A DNA stretch of 64,000 nt, from contig NZ_JALJFG010000004.1 of NCBI RefSeq assembly GCF_023242475.1, forward strand, positions 248,001 to 312,000, in the 5' to 3' direction. The DNA is from Pseudomonas sp. MWU15-20650. Its GTDB lineage: Bacteria; Pseudomonadota; Gammaproteobacteria; Pseudomonadales; Pseudomonadaceae. The notes below the pieces were generated by a model. It ran no database searches. It saw only the letters and a program-made list of their open reading frames with translations, and had not been told where the DNA came from. Within the stretch, counting starts at the first letter, position 1, and each line of letters starts with the position of its first letter. The translations under genes and the position numbers were made by a program. This document shows positions 44,136 to 53,310 of the stretch, one piece after another.

Positions 44136-46886
44136 TCAGCGTGCCGCCCGCCCTGACGCCCTCGGACGGCTGGGTTTGTAGCGACGCCAAGCGGACGCGT
44201 TTGACTCCCAAGGCGCGTCGACCCGTTGTTGGTTTTGATAGAACGTGACGCGGCCGGCCAGTTTCGTCCTGTGCCGATAGAGCCAGCGCAACTCGGAGGC
44301 CGTGGCAGATGACCCCTGCTTACTGATGACGGCTCCTATGTCCAAATTGTCGAGAGCGAAATGGACCACCGCCGCACTTTGCGGGCTAGTCAAGGTTTCC
44401 AAAGCGGATTTGCTGCTTCGATTGACGATTTTTTGCTGGATGGCCAATAGGTCTGTGCCAATGTATTGGCGAGCCGTCGCCTCGAGTGAATACTTGCCTG
44501 CGGCAAGATCACTGACAAACTTCCTCGCGAATTGCTGGTTGCAAGCAGTTGACGTACAACCTGAATACTTCAAAACAATGCCCTCGTAAAACGGCCGGAC
44601 ACCGACCGAAAGCTGCTCAATGAGCTCGGCCTTGAGTTCGTTAGCTTTCGCTGGGTCATGTGGATCTTGCGTCAAGTCGCTGAATAGCTCCGCATTCGCG
44701 TTGCGAAATGCAGCGAAGGCGCGAACGGGAGGCGCCAGTCCGGCAGTCCAGCGCTGCAGTTCCGCGCCTGAGAAATAGGCCACCATCGCATCCCCGCGTG
44801 CACTCAGCTTCGACCAGAAACTCCTGTAGGCCGTAATCGTCGCGGCCAAGCCGAAAATGATATCCCCTCGACCGGGTTGGAATTGCTCGCCAAACGTCGT
44901 TTGCGTGCCATCGGCATCCCTGAACCCCACGGGATTGCCTCGAGCCATCGCATACAGGTTCAAGCCGTCCACATCGCCCATCGGGTCCGGGCTGATCCAA
45001 CGCTGCAGCCACGGTGCGTAATAACGGGCGCCGTAGTAGTACAGGCCCGTGGCGTCGCACTCCTTGTCGGAGTAACGGCGAACCTTATGGTGCCCCCGAA
45101 CGATATTGCGGGTTGCCCACCACGCCGTTGCGCCATAAGGATAGTAATGCTCCTGGCTCAACAACCGAGCCTGTTCGTCCAGCTCCAGCGCACAGCTCTT
45201 GAGGTGATCCTGAATGCTGAATCGCACTTGTTGGGCACTCATCTCGCTGGGCTGGCCCGACTCCCATTGCACCACGGTGACTCGTCCACCGCCCGTATCG
45301 ATGTCCAGCACATTGAAGCGCTGTGCTCTTTGCTTGTGTACTTGCAGGCCTGGCAGGTAATAGGTTTCCTGGGTGTAGGGTTTTGCACGAGCCTCACGGC
45401 TGCGAACCTTGAGTGCGCGCAGGCCTTGACTGTCATACAGGTAACTCTCCACGTCAGGGTCACCGTTCTCACGCTGAACCTGGGTGGTGTAGGTCAATTG
45501 GTTGCGCACATTCCAGGCTGCCTGCTGTACGCCGTCGAGCGACAACTGATTGCCATTGGCATCGAACGCTTCATCCCATTGAACCTGCCGCCCTTGCACT
45601 ACGGGCACGGCGCGGTTCGTGAGCGCCGCCACTTGCATTTCGCGGGTATAACCTGTGCCGCTGGAGGGCACGTGTCGAAGGCGCGTCAGATTGCCCGCAC
45701 CATCATAGGCATAATGCTGGGTGTAATTGCGCCAGAGCCCCTGATCCGTCGCCCCGAACTGCACCTGCGTTGGCAAAGCCCGGCCCCCGGCATTGGCGCT
45801 ATTTTCCCGACCGCTGGCCTGGATCAACTGATAAAGCGTGTCGTACTGGTAGCGATTAACCGCATCAATCCGGGTGTTGCTGTGCCATCGAGTCGGTTGC
45901 GCCAGGTCGCTGAGGCTGAGGATGTTGCCGACCGGATCGTACTCATATACCAGCTGCTGCAGCGGCGTGCCGGCCTGCCCTTGGCGGTACACCTCAAGTT
46001 GCTGCAAACGACCGTCGTGCTCGGCGTAACGGGCGACTTTGGTAACGTTATTGCCCGCCCGCTCGGACACGACTTGGCCGCTGGCGTTGTACACCCGCTG
46101 ATTCATCAGCACTTGGCGCTCGCCGGTCTTGAAGATCAGCAGCATTTCCAGCAGCCAGCCCTGTTGCCCATAGCGCCACTGCAGGCGGTTGTGCTTGGCA
46201 TCGGTCTGCTCCAGCATTGCACCCAGCGCATCGTAACGCCAGGTGGTGGTATAGGCCTGGCGTTCCGTTAGCAGATCCTGTGCCTCATCGCGGTTTGGCC
46301 AGTCGACCAGAGCGATATCGGTGCGAAACCGTCTGGTTTGCTTGATGACGCGTTGATCGATCGCGTACGCCTCCACCAGCAGCACACCCGCCGGGTCCGC
46401 ATGGCGAATCAACCGTCCACAGCGATTGCCGACGACCTCGGCCGAGATTGCGGGCGCGTACGTCATACGCTCGACACAACGGGGTGACGGGTCCTCTGCA
46501 GATTGTTCGAACACCGCCACAGGGCGCAGCAAACTGTCATAGTTAAACGCTTGGAGGGCGCCGCGCGAGTCCCAGCTGTGCAACCGCTGCCGCGCTGCAC
46601 CGTACATGACCAAGCGCCAACCGGCATCCATACTCTGGGTTCGCACGGTTTCACCGGACAGGCTGTAAAGGTTCGATTGCGCCGCCACCCCGGTCGAGCC
46701 AAGGGCAAACTGACGTGGGTCCCACTGTTCAAGCAAAAAACCACTGGCACTCAACACCTGGCGCTTGACCCGCGGCTGAGGGGAATCCGCAAGCGTTGCA
46801 CGATGATACTGCACAGTGCGCACGGCTAACCCGCGAGGGTCAATGGCCGTCAAGGTAGGCGTATTTCGATGAAGGGCGTTAGACAT
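44136..46886 (-). CDS. tccC: Tc toxin TcC subunit 3 (RHS core with variable C-terminal domain)
   Basis: The 916-residue protein has the shared start (MSNALHRNTPTLTAIDPRGL) and RHS core, ending [19 protein letters not shown] and NPVGFRDADG near residue 660. The ~256-residue cargo is helical: an aliphatic helix at its start, a Cys pair (YSGCTSTACNQQF), and a basic end SELRWLYRHRTKLAGRVTFY followed by APWE and a W-x-x-Y. It differs from both other cargo domains. The SELRxxYR...V.FY...PW end may be a recurring tail among Pseudomonas toxins, from memory and unverified. The activity is unknown. It is followed on the same strand by TcC2. Confidence 0.9.
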   Translation of the reverse strand: MSNALHRNTPTLTAIDPRGLAVRTVQYHRATLADSPQPRVKRQVLSASGFLLEQWDPRQFALGSTGVAAQSNLYSLSGETVRTQSMDAGWRLVMYGAARQRLHSWDSRGALQAFNYDSLLRPVAVFEQSAEDPSPRCVERMTYAPAISAEVVGNRCGRLIRHADPAGVLLVEAYAIDQRVIKQTRRFRTDIALVDWPNRDEAQDLLTERQAYTTTWRYDALGAMLEQTDAKHNRLQWRYGQQGWLLEMLLIFKTGERQVLMNQRVYNASGQVVSERAGNNVTKVARYAEHDGRLQQLEVYRQGQAGTPLQQLVYEYDPVGNILSLSDLAQPTRWHSNTRIDAVNRYQYDTLYQLIQASGRENSANAGGRALPTQVQFGATDQGLWRNYTQHYAYDGAGNLTRLRHVPSSGTGYTREMQVAALTNRAVPVVQGRQVQWDEAFDANGNQLSLDGVQQAAWNVRNQLTYTTQVQRENGDPDVESYLYDSQGLRALKVRSREARAKPYTQETYYLPGLQVHKQRAQRFNVLDIDTGGGRVTVVQWESGQPSEMSAQQVRFSIQDHLKSCALELDEQARLLSQEHYYPYGATAWWATRNIVRGHHKVRRYSDKECDATGLYYYGARYYAPWLQRWISPDPMGDVDGLNLYAMARGNPVGFRDADGTQTTFGEQFQPGRGDIIFGLAATITAYRSFWSKLSARGDAMVAYFSGAELQRWTAGLAPPVRAFAAFRNANAELFSDLTQDPHDPAKANELKAELIEQLSVGVRPFYEGIVLKYSGCTSTACNQQFARKFVSDLAAGKYSLEATARQYIGTDLLAIQQKIVNRSSKSALETLTSPQSAAVVHFALDNLDIGAVISKQGSSATASELRWLYRHRTKLAGRVTFYQNQQRVDAPWESNASAWRRYKPSRPRASGRAAR

Positions 46887-46928
46887 GAATTCATGACCTG
46901 TTTTGCACTAAGGTCAACAAATCCTAGA
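46887..46928 (-). promoter_or_regulatory. Shared 5' leader of tccC genes, copy 3
   Basis: Minus-strand TCTAGGATTTGTTGACC, then GTGCAAAACAGGTCATGAATTCATG. It is the most diverged of the three but keeps GTGCAA, AGGTCATG and the TAGG block 37 bp upstream. Confidence 0.45.
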
Positions 46929-47033
46929 GGTACCGGCCTCGATAAAGGGGTATAAAAAGTAGCCTTGTGTAACCAGATCCTGACAGCACCTATCGAGACC
47001 AGCAGGCTTGGCACCCGCTGGCCTCAAAGGTTT

Positions 47034-47321
47034 TCAGTGCCCGCCGGCGCAGGTCGGCGAAGCCGGGGCTGCGTCGATGTTCGACCATTCTTCCGGCGTG
47101 TAGGTATGCAGCGCGAGCGCATGAAATTCGCTCATCAGGTCACCCAGGGTGGCGTAGACCGTCTGGTGGCGCTTGACGCGGTTGAGCCCCTCGAACTGCT
47201 GGCTGACCAGCACAGCCTTGAAGTGGGTCTGCAACCCACGGCTGTGCATATGGCTTTCATCCAGCACACTCAAGTGTTGCGGGTTCAGGGCGGCAAGCGC
47301 CGTTTCGATACGCTGTTGCAT
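47034..47321 (-). CDS. BolA-family protein
   Basis: The ~95-residue protein has the BolA fold: IETALAALNPQHLSVLDESH, then FKAVLVSQQFEGLNRVKRHQTVYATLGDLM and an HALALHTYTPEEW end. BolA proteins bind [2Fe-2S] clusters together with monothiol glutaredoxins and influence iron and stress regulation. The conserved His residues are present. AGGA lies six bases before ATG 47321; ATG 47327 is too close to it. It follows the DUF2059 gene by 12 bp. Its natural downstream neighbour was probably trhO, now 21.5 kb away across the Tc island. Confidence 0.9.
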   Translation of the reverse strand: MQQRIETALAALNPQHLSVLDESHMHSRGLQTHFKAVLVSQQFEGLNRVKRHQTVYATLGDLMSEFHALALHTYTPEEWSNIDAAPASPTCAGGH

Positions 47322-47333
47322 GGTCATTCCTGC

Positions 47334-47852
47334 TTACTTCTTCTTGGCCGGTGCAGCGGCTTTAGGCGTCAGCTCGTTGGTCATGTCTTCCAACAGCTTG
47401 TTCACCACCGGCACGGCGCTTTCCAGCTTGGCCTGGGTCATCTGGGCCGACTGCTGGGTCAGCTGCGGCATTTTTTCCAGGACTTTCTTGCCCAGTGGCG
47501 ACTGGTAGAACGCTACCAGGTCCTTGAGCTCCGATTCGCTGAAGTTGGTGGTGTAGAGCTTGACCATGTCCGGCTTCAGCTTTGGCCAGCCAATGGCCTG
47601 GTCCAGGGCGGCGTTGGCCTTGGCCTGGTAGCTGTCCAGTACGGACTGCTTGGCGGCAGGTGCCTTGGTCTGTTCGAAACGCTGGGCGAACATTTGCTGC
47701 ACTTGCATGTACACCGGGGTCCCCAGCTTGTCAGCGTGGGCCAGGGTAAGGAAGGCTTCGGCACTGGCGTTGTGGCTGGCGGTATCGGCAAGCACCTGGC
47801 CGCTGGCGCAAACCAGAGCAACCGCGGTACAGATGGCACGAAGACGAGTCAT
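47334..47852 (-). CDS. DUF2059 periplasmic protein
   Basis: The 172-residue protein has a signal peptide (RAICTAVALVCASGQVLA, cut after ALA/D) and a helical DUF2059 domain (MFAQRFEQTKAPA, LYTTNFSESELKDLVAFYQSPLGKKVLEKMP), then a Lys-rich tail (AAAPAKKK). The family is exported and its function is unknown. It is divergent from fumC and co-directional with bolA, probably one transcript. Confidence 0.88.
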   Translation of the reverse strand: MTRLRAICTAVALVCASGQVLADTASHNASAEAFLTLAHADKLGTPVYMQVQQMFAQRFEQTKAPAAKQSVLDSYQAKANAALDQAIGWPKLKPDMVKLYTTNFSESELKDLVAFYQSPLGKKVLEKMPQLTQQSAQMTQAKLESAVPVVNKLLEDMTNELTPKAAAPAKKK

Positions 47853-48048
47853 CGAGTTTCCTTTTCTAGCAGGCGAGGTAAGACCCCAAGGGCGCCCATT
47901 CTGCGCCTAAAAAACCTCGCGGCTCAACCCCACCCCCTTACAGGCCCTGGTTTTGCGGGGCGCAATGGCACAAATGGTGGTTTAGGGAACCCATGGCGGC
48001 CGCCAGGGCCTAAACTGACCCATCACGACTGGATAAGGAGGGTGCCCG

Positions 48049-49437
48049 ATGAGCCGTATCGAAACCGACAGCCTGGGAGAAGTACAGGTCCCCGATGACG
48101 CGTATTGGGGCGCGCAAACCCAACGCTCGTTGGTCAATTTCGCGATTGGCGAGCAGCGCATGCCCCTGGCCGTACTGCATGCCCTGGCCCTGATCAAGAA
48201 GGCTGCCGCACGGGTCAATGACCGCAACGGCGACCTCCCCGCCGATATCGCCCGGCTGATCGAGCAGGCCGCCGACGAGGTGCTCGACGGCCAGCACGAC
48301 GACCAGTTCCCACTGGTGGTCTGGCAGACCGGCAGCGGCACCCAGAGCAACATGAACGCCAACGAAGTGATCGCCGGCCGCGCCAACGAACTGGCGGGCA
48401 ACCACCGGGGCGGCAAGAGCCCGGTGCACCCCAACGACCATGTGAACCGTTCCCAGAGCTCCAACGACTGCTTCCCCACGGCCATGAGCATTGCGGCGGT
48501 GCAGGCGGTGAACAAGCAACTGCTGCCCGCCATCACTCACCTCAGCGCAGGGCTGGCCGAACTGTCGGCGCGGCATATGAAGCTGGTGAAGACCGGCCGC
48601 ACCCATATGATGGACGCTACGCCCATCACCTTCGGCCAGGAACTCTCGGCCTTTATCGCCCAGATCGATTACGCCGAGCGCGCGATCCGCAGCGCCCTGC
48701 CCGCGGTGTGCGAGCTGGCCCAGGGCGGCACCGCTGTCGGCACCGGGCTTAATTCACCGCACGGTTTTGGCGAGGCGATTGCTTCCGAGTTGGCGGCGTT
48801 GTCAGGCTTGCCGTTCGTGACAGCACCGAACAAATTCGCCGCCCTCTCCGGCCACGAGCCACTGGTGACCCTGCACGGCGCGCTGAAAACCCTGGCGGTG
48901 GCGCTGATGAAACTCGCCAACGACCTGCGCCTGCTCGGCTCCGGCCCACGCGCGGGGCTAGCCGAGGTCAAGTTGCCGGCCAACGAGCCGGGCAGCTCGA
49001 TCATGCCGGGCAAGGTCAACCCGACCCAGTGCGAAGCACTGTCGATGCTGGCCTGCCAGGTACTGGGCAATGACGTGACCATCGGCATTGCCGCCAGCCA
49101 AGGGCACCTGCAATTGAATGTGTACAAGCCGGTGATCATCCACAACCTGCTCGAGTCGATCCGCTTGCTCGCCGATGGCTGCAACAACTTCCAGGAGCAT
49201 TGCCTCGCCGGCCTTGAACCCGACGCCGAGCAAATGGCCGAGCACCTGGAGCGCGGGCTGATGCTGGTCACCGCGCTGAACCCGCATATCGGCTATGACA
49301 AGTCCGCACAGATCGCCAAGAAGGCCTACGCCGAAGGGTTGACGCTACGGGAGGCCGCGCTGGACCTGGGCTACCTCACCGACGCCGAATTCGACCAGTG
49401 GGTACGCCCGGAAAACATGCTGGAGGCCGGGCACTGA
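48049..49437 (+). CDS. fumC: Class II fumarate hydratase
   Basis: The 462-residue iron-independent fumarase of the TCA cycle catalyses the reversible hydration of fumarate to malate in the cytoplasm. It has the start [25 protein letters not shown], substrate loop [46 protein letters not shown] and the family signature [11 protein letters not shown] with the catalytic Ser. GGAGG precedes the ATG. It is divergent from the DUF2059 gene. Oxidation-stable FumC is usually used under iron limitation or superoxide stress. Downstream is a REP cluster, not a partner gene. Confidence 0.96.
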   Translation: MSRIETDSLGEVQVPDDAYWGAQTQRSLVNFAIGEQRMPLAVLHALALIKKAAARVNDRNGDLPADIARLIEQAADEVLDGQHDDQFPLVVWQTGSGTQSNMNANEVIAGRANELAGNHRGGKSPVHPNDHVNRSQSSNDCFPTAMSIAAVQAVNKQLLPAITHLSAGLAELSARHMKLVKTGRTHMMDATPITFGQELSAFIAQIDYAERAIRSALPAVCELAQGGTAVGTGLNSPHGFGEAIASELAALSGLPFVTAPNKFAALSGHEPLVTLHGALKTLAVALMKLANDLRLLGSGPRAGLAEVKLPANEPGSSIMPGKVNPTQCEALSMLACQVLGNDVTIGIAASQGHLQLNVYKPVIIHNLLESIRLLADGCNNFQEHCLAGLEPDAEQMAEHLERGLMLVTALNPHIGYDKSAQIAKKAYAEGLTLREAALDLGYLTDAEFDQWVRPENMLEAGH

Positions 49438-49588
49438 GCGCCGGGGATCAGCTGTTTTTTCAAGAAGCAATGAGATCCATCCAAGGGGGGTGATCCAATG
49501 TGGCAGGGTCAGTCAGAGCATTTGCAGCTGACCCACCGCCATTGGGGCATCGGTCTCTACACCACTGTTGAAGGCCGTCATATTCCCC

Positions 49589-49691
49589 TGTGGCGAGCGG
49601 GCGGTGCGGAGTATCGGGTTCCTTCGTTGGGGGGCGCTGCGCGCCCCAACGCGGGACAAGCCCGCTCGCCACAACAAGCCCGCTTGCCACA
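49589..49691. repeat. REP cluster with nested palindromes
   Basis: TGTGGCGAGCGGGC (49589) pairs with GCCCGCTCGCCACA (49660), and a third arm GCCCGCTTGCCACA follows at 49678. The loop holds another palindrome, GTTGGGG...GCGC-TGC-GCGCCCCAAC (49626-49650). This is the extragenic palindrome type common in fluorescent pseudomonads. It fills most of the 301-bp gap between fumC and the DMT gene and may also end transcription. No gene is seen in the gap. Confidence 0.85.
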
Positions 49692-49738
49692 GGTTCAGCG
49701 CTGTCCCCGGTTTGTACCGGGGCAGGCTCCTCATCCAC

Positions 49739-50692
49739 CTAGACCAACCGCGCACGCCGGGCCCTGAGCCCCGCCATCAGCGACGGCGCCAGCGCCACCA
49801 TCGCCGAACCCATTACCACCACAAATGCGCCGAAATAGCCCAGGCCATTGATCTCTTCAGCGCGCACATAATCGGGCCACAGCCAGGCCGCCAATGCCAC
49901 CGCCACAAACGTCACCAACGGCGTCAGCGCCAGGGTCGCACTGACCCGCGAGGCTTCCCAGTGGGCCAGGGCTTCGGCAAATGCGCCGTAGGCCACCAGG
50001 GTATTCATGCAGCACGCCAGCAGCAACCCACCTTGCAGCGGGCTCAATTGCAACGCCTCCAGCGGGTGCGCCCAGGGCGTCAGCAGTGCGGCACACGAGA
50101 GATAGATCACCATCATCACTTGCAGCGAATTCCACACCGTCAGCAACTGCTTCTGGCCCAAGGCATAGAACACCCAGATGCTGGTCGCCAGCAGGATCGT
50201 CAGCACCCCGGCGGTGTAGGTGCCCATGGAGGTCAACAACTCAGCCAGGCGCTGATTGAAGAACAACCCGAAACCAATGATCAACACCATCAGCCCAAGG
50301 CCCTGCCCGAGGCTGAATCGCTCCTTGAACACAAACACGCTGGCCACCATCAGGAAGATCGGCCCCATCTGCACCACCAGTTGCGCGGTACCGGGGCTCA
50401 GCATTTTCAAACCCACCAGATACAACACGTAGTTGCCCACCAGCCCGCACACGGCCATCGCCACCAGCCAGCCGCCCTTGGGGCCAAGTACCTTGCGGCT
50501 GGGCAAGCGCCGGGTGAACGCCAGGTAGATAAACAGGCAACTGCCCGCGACGATCAGGCGAAACCAGGTCACCGTGATCGGGTCCATCACCTGCAATACC
50601 TGTTTGAGCTTGATAGGCAGAATGCCCCAGAGCAGCGCGGTCAACAGGGTCAGGAAGAAACCGTAGACCCAGCGGCCCGAAGAGATGTGCAT
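49739..50692 (-). CDS. DMT-superfamily (EamA) transporter
   Basis: The ~317-residue inner-membrane protein has ten hydrophobic helices in two EamA repeats (LTALLWGILPIKLKQVLQ...FRLIVAGSCLF; LLATSIWVFYALGQKQLL). Family members export amino acids or metabolites; the substrate is unknown. I chose ATG 50692 (MHISSGRWVYG) because the 12 residues before it are outside the family domain; ATG 50728 is possible. It lies between a REP cluster and the tip adhesin gene and is probably monocistronic. Confidence 0.87.
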   Translation of the reverse strand: MHISSGRWVYGFFLTLLTALLWGILPIKLKQVLQVMDPITVTWFRLIVAGSCLFIYLAFTRRLPSRKVLGPKGGWLVAMAVCGLVGNYVLYLVGLKMLSPGTAQLVVQMGPIFLMVASVFVFKERFSLGQGLGLMVLIIGFGLFFNQRLAELLTSMGTYTAGVLTILLATSIWVFYALGQKQLLTVWNSLQVMMVIYLSCAALLTPWAHPLEALQLSPLQGGLLLACCMNTLVAYGAFAEALAHWEASRVSATLALTPLVTFVAVALAAWLWPDYVRAEEINGLGYFGAFVVVMGSAMVALAPSLMAGLRARRARLV

Positions 50693-50767
50693 GAGTGCCC
50701 CAGATGCCAGAGGAAGTGGAACCGGCATTCTAGGGGCATGCGGTACGCTTTGGGTATAACGCTGTGT

Positions 50768-51724
50768 TCATGGCACGCCCATCACCAGTACCCCGCTGCC
50801 GCTGATGGGGCCGGCGGCCGGCAGCGAGCCCGCTCGACGTACCAGGGAAAACGTCACGTCGTCGGCGCCCGTGCTGTTGGTGATGCGGGTCAGGAACGAA
50901 CCGTTGACCGGTACGGCGGCCCCGTTGCGCACAAGGGCGGTGCCCACGTCGGCATTGGTCATCAGCAGCAGGCGCGAATCGAACCCGGAGCGGGTGCCTT
51001 TGTAAGTGATGGTGATGGGTGTGTTGATCCCGCCATCCGGGCATGAATAGGTAAGCCTGCGGTTGCTGACGATGGGCGATGTCAGCGGGTCGGTGCCTAT
51101 CCCTCGCTGGTGCACGTTACCGAAGTTGATCTCGATGGGATTGTTGTTATTGATCGTGCAGGTTGACGGAGAGACGGTGAAGTTGTTGGCGGCGGTATAC
51201 GTGACGGTGAGTTGCGGCCGCGTGCCGTCGTAGTTGTTCGAACTGGTGAGGCGCAACAGACCGAGGTTGTCGCCGATTCGCACATCGAACGGATTGGACG
51301 GATAGTTGCGTAGCAGAATATAGGGCGTGACATTGATCGGATAAAAGGTTCCGTTATTGGGGATGGTGGCTATCCCGATACCCGACGGCACCGGCGTGTT
51401 GTAGTAGGCCCCATTGATTCGCAACCCGGTGCCTTCACGAACAAATTTCGGACCGGGCGTCCACGCGGTGCCTGCCGCACTCCCACTTGCCCAAAAGTCA
51501 GCGTGCCAGCCTGGGCCGCCGCTGTAGGTGAATCGACATTCCAGCCTTGCGCCTTCCAGCATGATCCTGCTGCGGTCTGCACTCAGGGTGACGGTAACCG
51601 GGACCTGCAGGTTTGGGTTGCCATTCTGCCAGGGGCCTCCATTGACACGGCAATCGACAGCGTGCGCGGTCGTTGTCATAGCCGCCAGAACGAGAAGCAC
51701 CAGGGCTCCAAATAGTCGTTTCAT
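50768..51724 (-). CDS. Chaperone-usher fimbrial tip adhesin (FimH-like two-domain)
   Basis: The 318-residue protein has a signal peptide (ALVLLVLAAMTTTAHA). An N-terminal ~175-residue receptor-binding lectin-like domain with two Cys (DCRVNGG, LECRF) is followed by a pilin domain starting VSPSTCTINNNNPIEINFGNV and ending in VMGVP. That architecture is of tip adhesins. It is the last gene of the operon. The receptor is unknown. Confidence 0.85.
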   Translation of the reverse strand: MKRLFGALVLLVLAAMTTTAHAVDCRVNGGPWQNGNPNLQVPVTVTLSADRSRIMLEGARLECRFTYSGGPGWHADFWASGSAAGTAWTPGPKFVREGTGLRINGAYYNTPVPSGIGIATIPNNGTFYPINVTPYILLRNYPSNPFDVRIGDNLGLLRLTSSNNYDGTRPQLTVTYTAANNFTVSPSTCTINNNNPIEINFGNVHQRGIGTDPLTSPIVSNRRLTYSCPDGGINTPITITYKGTRSGFDSRLLLMTNADVGTALVRNGAAVPVNGSFLTRITNSTGADDVTFSLVRRAGSLPAAGPISGSGVLVMGVP

Positions 51725-51761
51725 TTTGATCTCTCGTTGCTCTGCTCTACCCAGTCAAAGC

Positions 51762-52298
51762 CTAGGGATAGTCCAGCGTAAAAGTGGAGGTCACCGTGTA
51801 CGCACCGTGCCCGATGGTTTGATCCCTGATGGCGGCCGGCTCGCCCTGCACGTAAGCCTTGAGTTCGATGGCATTGCTGCCGTCGCTCAACACCTGCTTG
51901 TCGCTGACGGTATTCAAGGGCAAGGGTTTGTCGCTCAGCGTTTCCATGCCGACGCCAATGCCCGAGGCGCCGCTGCCACCGTCCAGCGCGAGCAGGCCGG
52001 GAAGCTCTCTGTTCTCGGCACCGCCGAATGTGATGGTCACCGAGTTGCCGATCGTGGTATCGCAGTCTTCCAGGTGCAGCTTGAAACGCTTACCCACCGA
52101 GCGCGTGTTGATATAGAGGTACTTGCTGGTGAGGTCCCAGAGTTCGAGTGTGATGGCCTCGTCGCCGGGGCGCAGGGTGCAGGCCTCTTCAACCAGGTTG
52201 CCTTTGAAGCGCAGATTGTCCGCCGCCTGCCCCAGGGGGATCAGGCCGACGGCGAGCAGAACGGCCAGGCCTGCCTTTTGAACCCTTTGATATCGCAT
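51762..52298 (-). CDS. Fimbrial subunit (type 1 pilin fold)
   Basis: The 178-residue pilin has a signal peptide (AVLLAVGLIPLGQAA), a donor-strand-like start (NLRFKGNLVEEACTL), a Cys pair (EACTL ... LEDCDTT) and a C-terminal FTLDYP close to the usual penultimate-Tyr motif. It resembles the first pilin of the operon more than its immediate neighbours. It sits between a 159-residue minor subunit and the adhesin, so an adaptor role is likely. Confidence 0.87.
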   Translation of the reverse strand: MRYQRVQKAGLAVLLAVGLIPLGQAADNLRFKGNLVEEACTLRPGDEAITLELWDLTSKYLYINTRSVGKRFKLHLEDCDTTIGNSVTITFGGAENRELPGLLALDGGSGASGIGVGMETLSDKPLPLNTVSDKQVLSDGSNAIELKAYVQGEPAAIRDQTIGHGAYTVTSTFTLDYP

Positions 52299-52309
52299 CG
52301 ATTCAGTTC

Positions 52310-52789
52310 CTACTGGTATTCGGCCAACAACGTGGCCACCGCCGTGAACCTGGCGGGAGGCAGCGTTGCACCGGGCTGTTGCACGGGCACTACCTCCAGG
52401 GTCGGCGGTGACGACAAGCTGATGTCCAGGGGTGTGTTGAGTGCAAATGGCAGGTTGTTCTGAAAAACCCGAATGCCCAGCGCAGGCACGCTGGTCTGCA
52501 CCGCTGAACCGTCAAACGCCGTGGGCGTGCCGTTGACGCTCAGTTTCAATTGCCACGGCAGGGTGTCGGTGCCGCAATTGATCGCGTAGCCGACGCCTCT
52601 GCGATACCTCACGCCGTCGACGCGCTTGACCCCGACATCGCCAAAATCGACCTCAATGGTATTGCCCGCATCGATCGTGCAGGGAGGCGGCTCGTTCAGT
52701 GTCCCGCTGAACGTCAAGTTGGCCGACGCTCCACTGCACAGGCCGATGACGCAAAGAGCGAGCAAGGCTCGCGGCTGCCAAGCTGTCAT
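52310..52789 (-). CDS. Minor fimbrial subunit (paralogue A)
   Basis: The 159-residue pilin has a signal peptide (LLALCVIGLCSGASA), then LTFSGTLNEPPPCTIDAGNTIEVDFGDV and RVDGVRYRRGVGYAINC. It is a clear paralogue of the next upstream gene (PPPC-I-x-AG, RVDGVxYRRGV-Y, A-x-P-V...G-x-x-L...F-x-A-x-A-T-L). Such short subunits usually form the pilus tip fibrillum or link to the adhesin. GAGAGGA precedes the ATG. Confidence 0.88.
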   Translation of the reverse strand: MTAWQPRALLALCVIGLCSGASANLTFSGTLNEPPPCTIDAGNTIEVDFGDVGVKRVDGVRYRRGVGYAINCGTDTLPWQLKLSVNGTPTAFDGSAVQTSVPALGIRVFQNNLPFALNTPLDISLSSPPTLEVVPVQQPGATLPPARFTAVATLLAEYQ

Positions 52790-52817
52790 GGGGCGTTCCT
52801 CTCTTTATCGGTAACCA

Positions 52818-53300
52818 TCATTGGTAATCGACCACCAGGGTCGCGGTCGCGTCGAAAACCCCGCCGGTCAGCGTGCTGCCCGCACGTTTGACCGGCACAG
52901 CCTGCACCACGGGCAAATTGGGATAGGTAAAATTCACCGCCGTGTTCAACGGCCAGTCAGCGCCATTCACAAACAGCCTGACGCCGAGGTCCGCCTTACG
53001 GGTAGCGAGCGCGCGGCCGTCAAACGACGCCGCGGTACCCTTGAGTTCCAGGGTCAACGCATTACTGAACGGGGAATTACAGGTGACGGTATACGGCACC
53101 CCGCGACGGTAATTGACCCCATCGACCCGTGACGTCAGCAGGTCATTGCCGAACGGCACATCAAGCGTGCTGCCGGCGTTGATGACGCACGGCGGGGGCG
53201 CAATGATCACCGCGCGAATGGTCAAACTGGTTTCGGCCTGCAGGCCCTGGCTGACCGCCAGCCACACACCGCCGGCAATCACGCCGAATGATTTAGCCAT
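52818..53300 (-). CDS. Minor fimbrial subunit (paralogue B)
   Basis: The ~160-residue pilin has a signal peptide (MAKSFGVIAGGVWLAVSQG) and PPPCVINAGSTLDVPFGNDL followed by RVDGVNYRRGVPYTVTCN. It is paralogous to the 159-residue gene downstream, indicating tandem duplication. AAGGGGG lies upstream of ATG 53300, preferred over ATG 53318, which lies inside the preceding gene. Confidence 0.87.
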   Translation of the reverse strand: MAKSFGVIAGGVWLAVSQGLQAETSLTIRAVIIAPPPCVINAGSTLDVPFGNDLLTSRVDGVNYRRGVPYTVTCNSPFSNALTLELKGTAASFDGRALATRKADLGVRLFVNGADWPLNTAVNFTYPNLPVVQAVPVKRAGSTLTGGVFDATATLVVDYQ

Positions 53301-53310
53301 CGTTGCCCCC

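Noticed and set aside
46965..48098. 377-aa plus-strand ORF
   Set aside because: It is antisense to bolA and the DUF2059 gene and runs into fumC in a different frame; no domain features.
49568..51046. 492-aa plus-strand ORF over the REP cluster and DMT gene
   Set aside because: Extremely His/Gln/Arg-rich and antisense to a clear ten-helix transporter.
51756..51766. CCTAGG at the end of the 51762 pilin gene, as in the tccC leaders
   Set aside because: It is made by the last codon and stop of the pilin and lacks the following AAGGTC block; chance occurrence.
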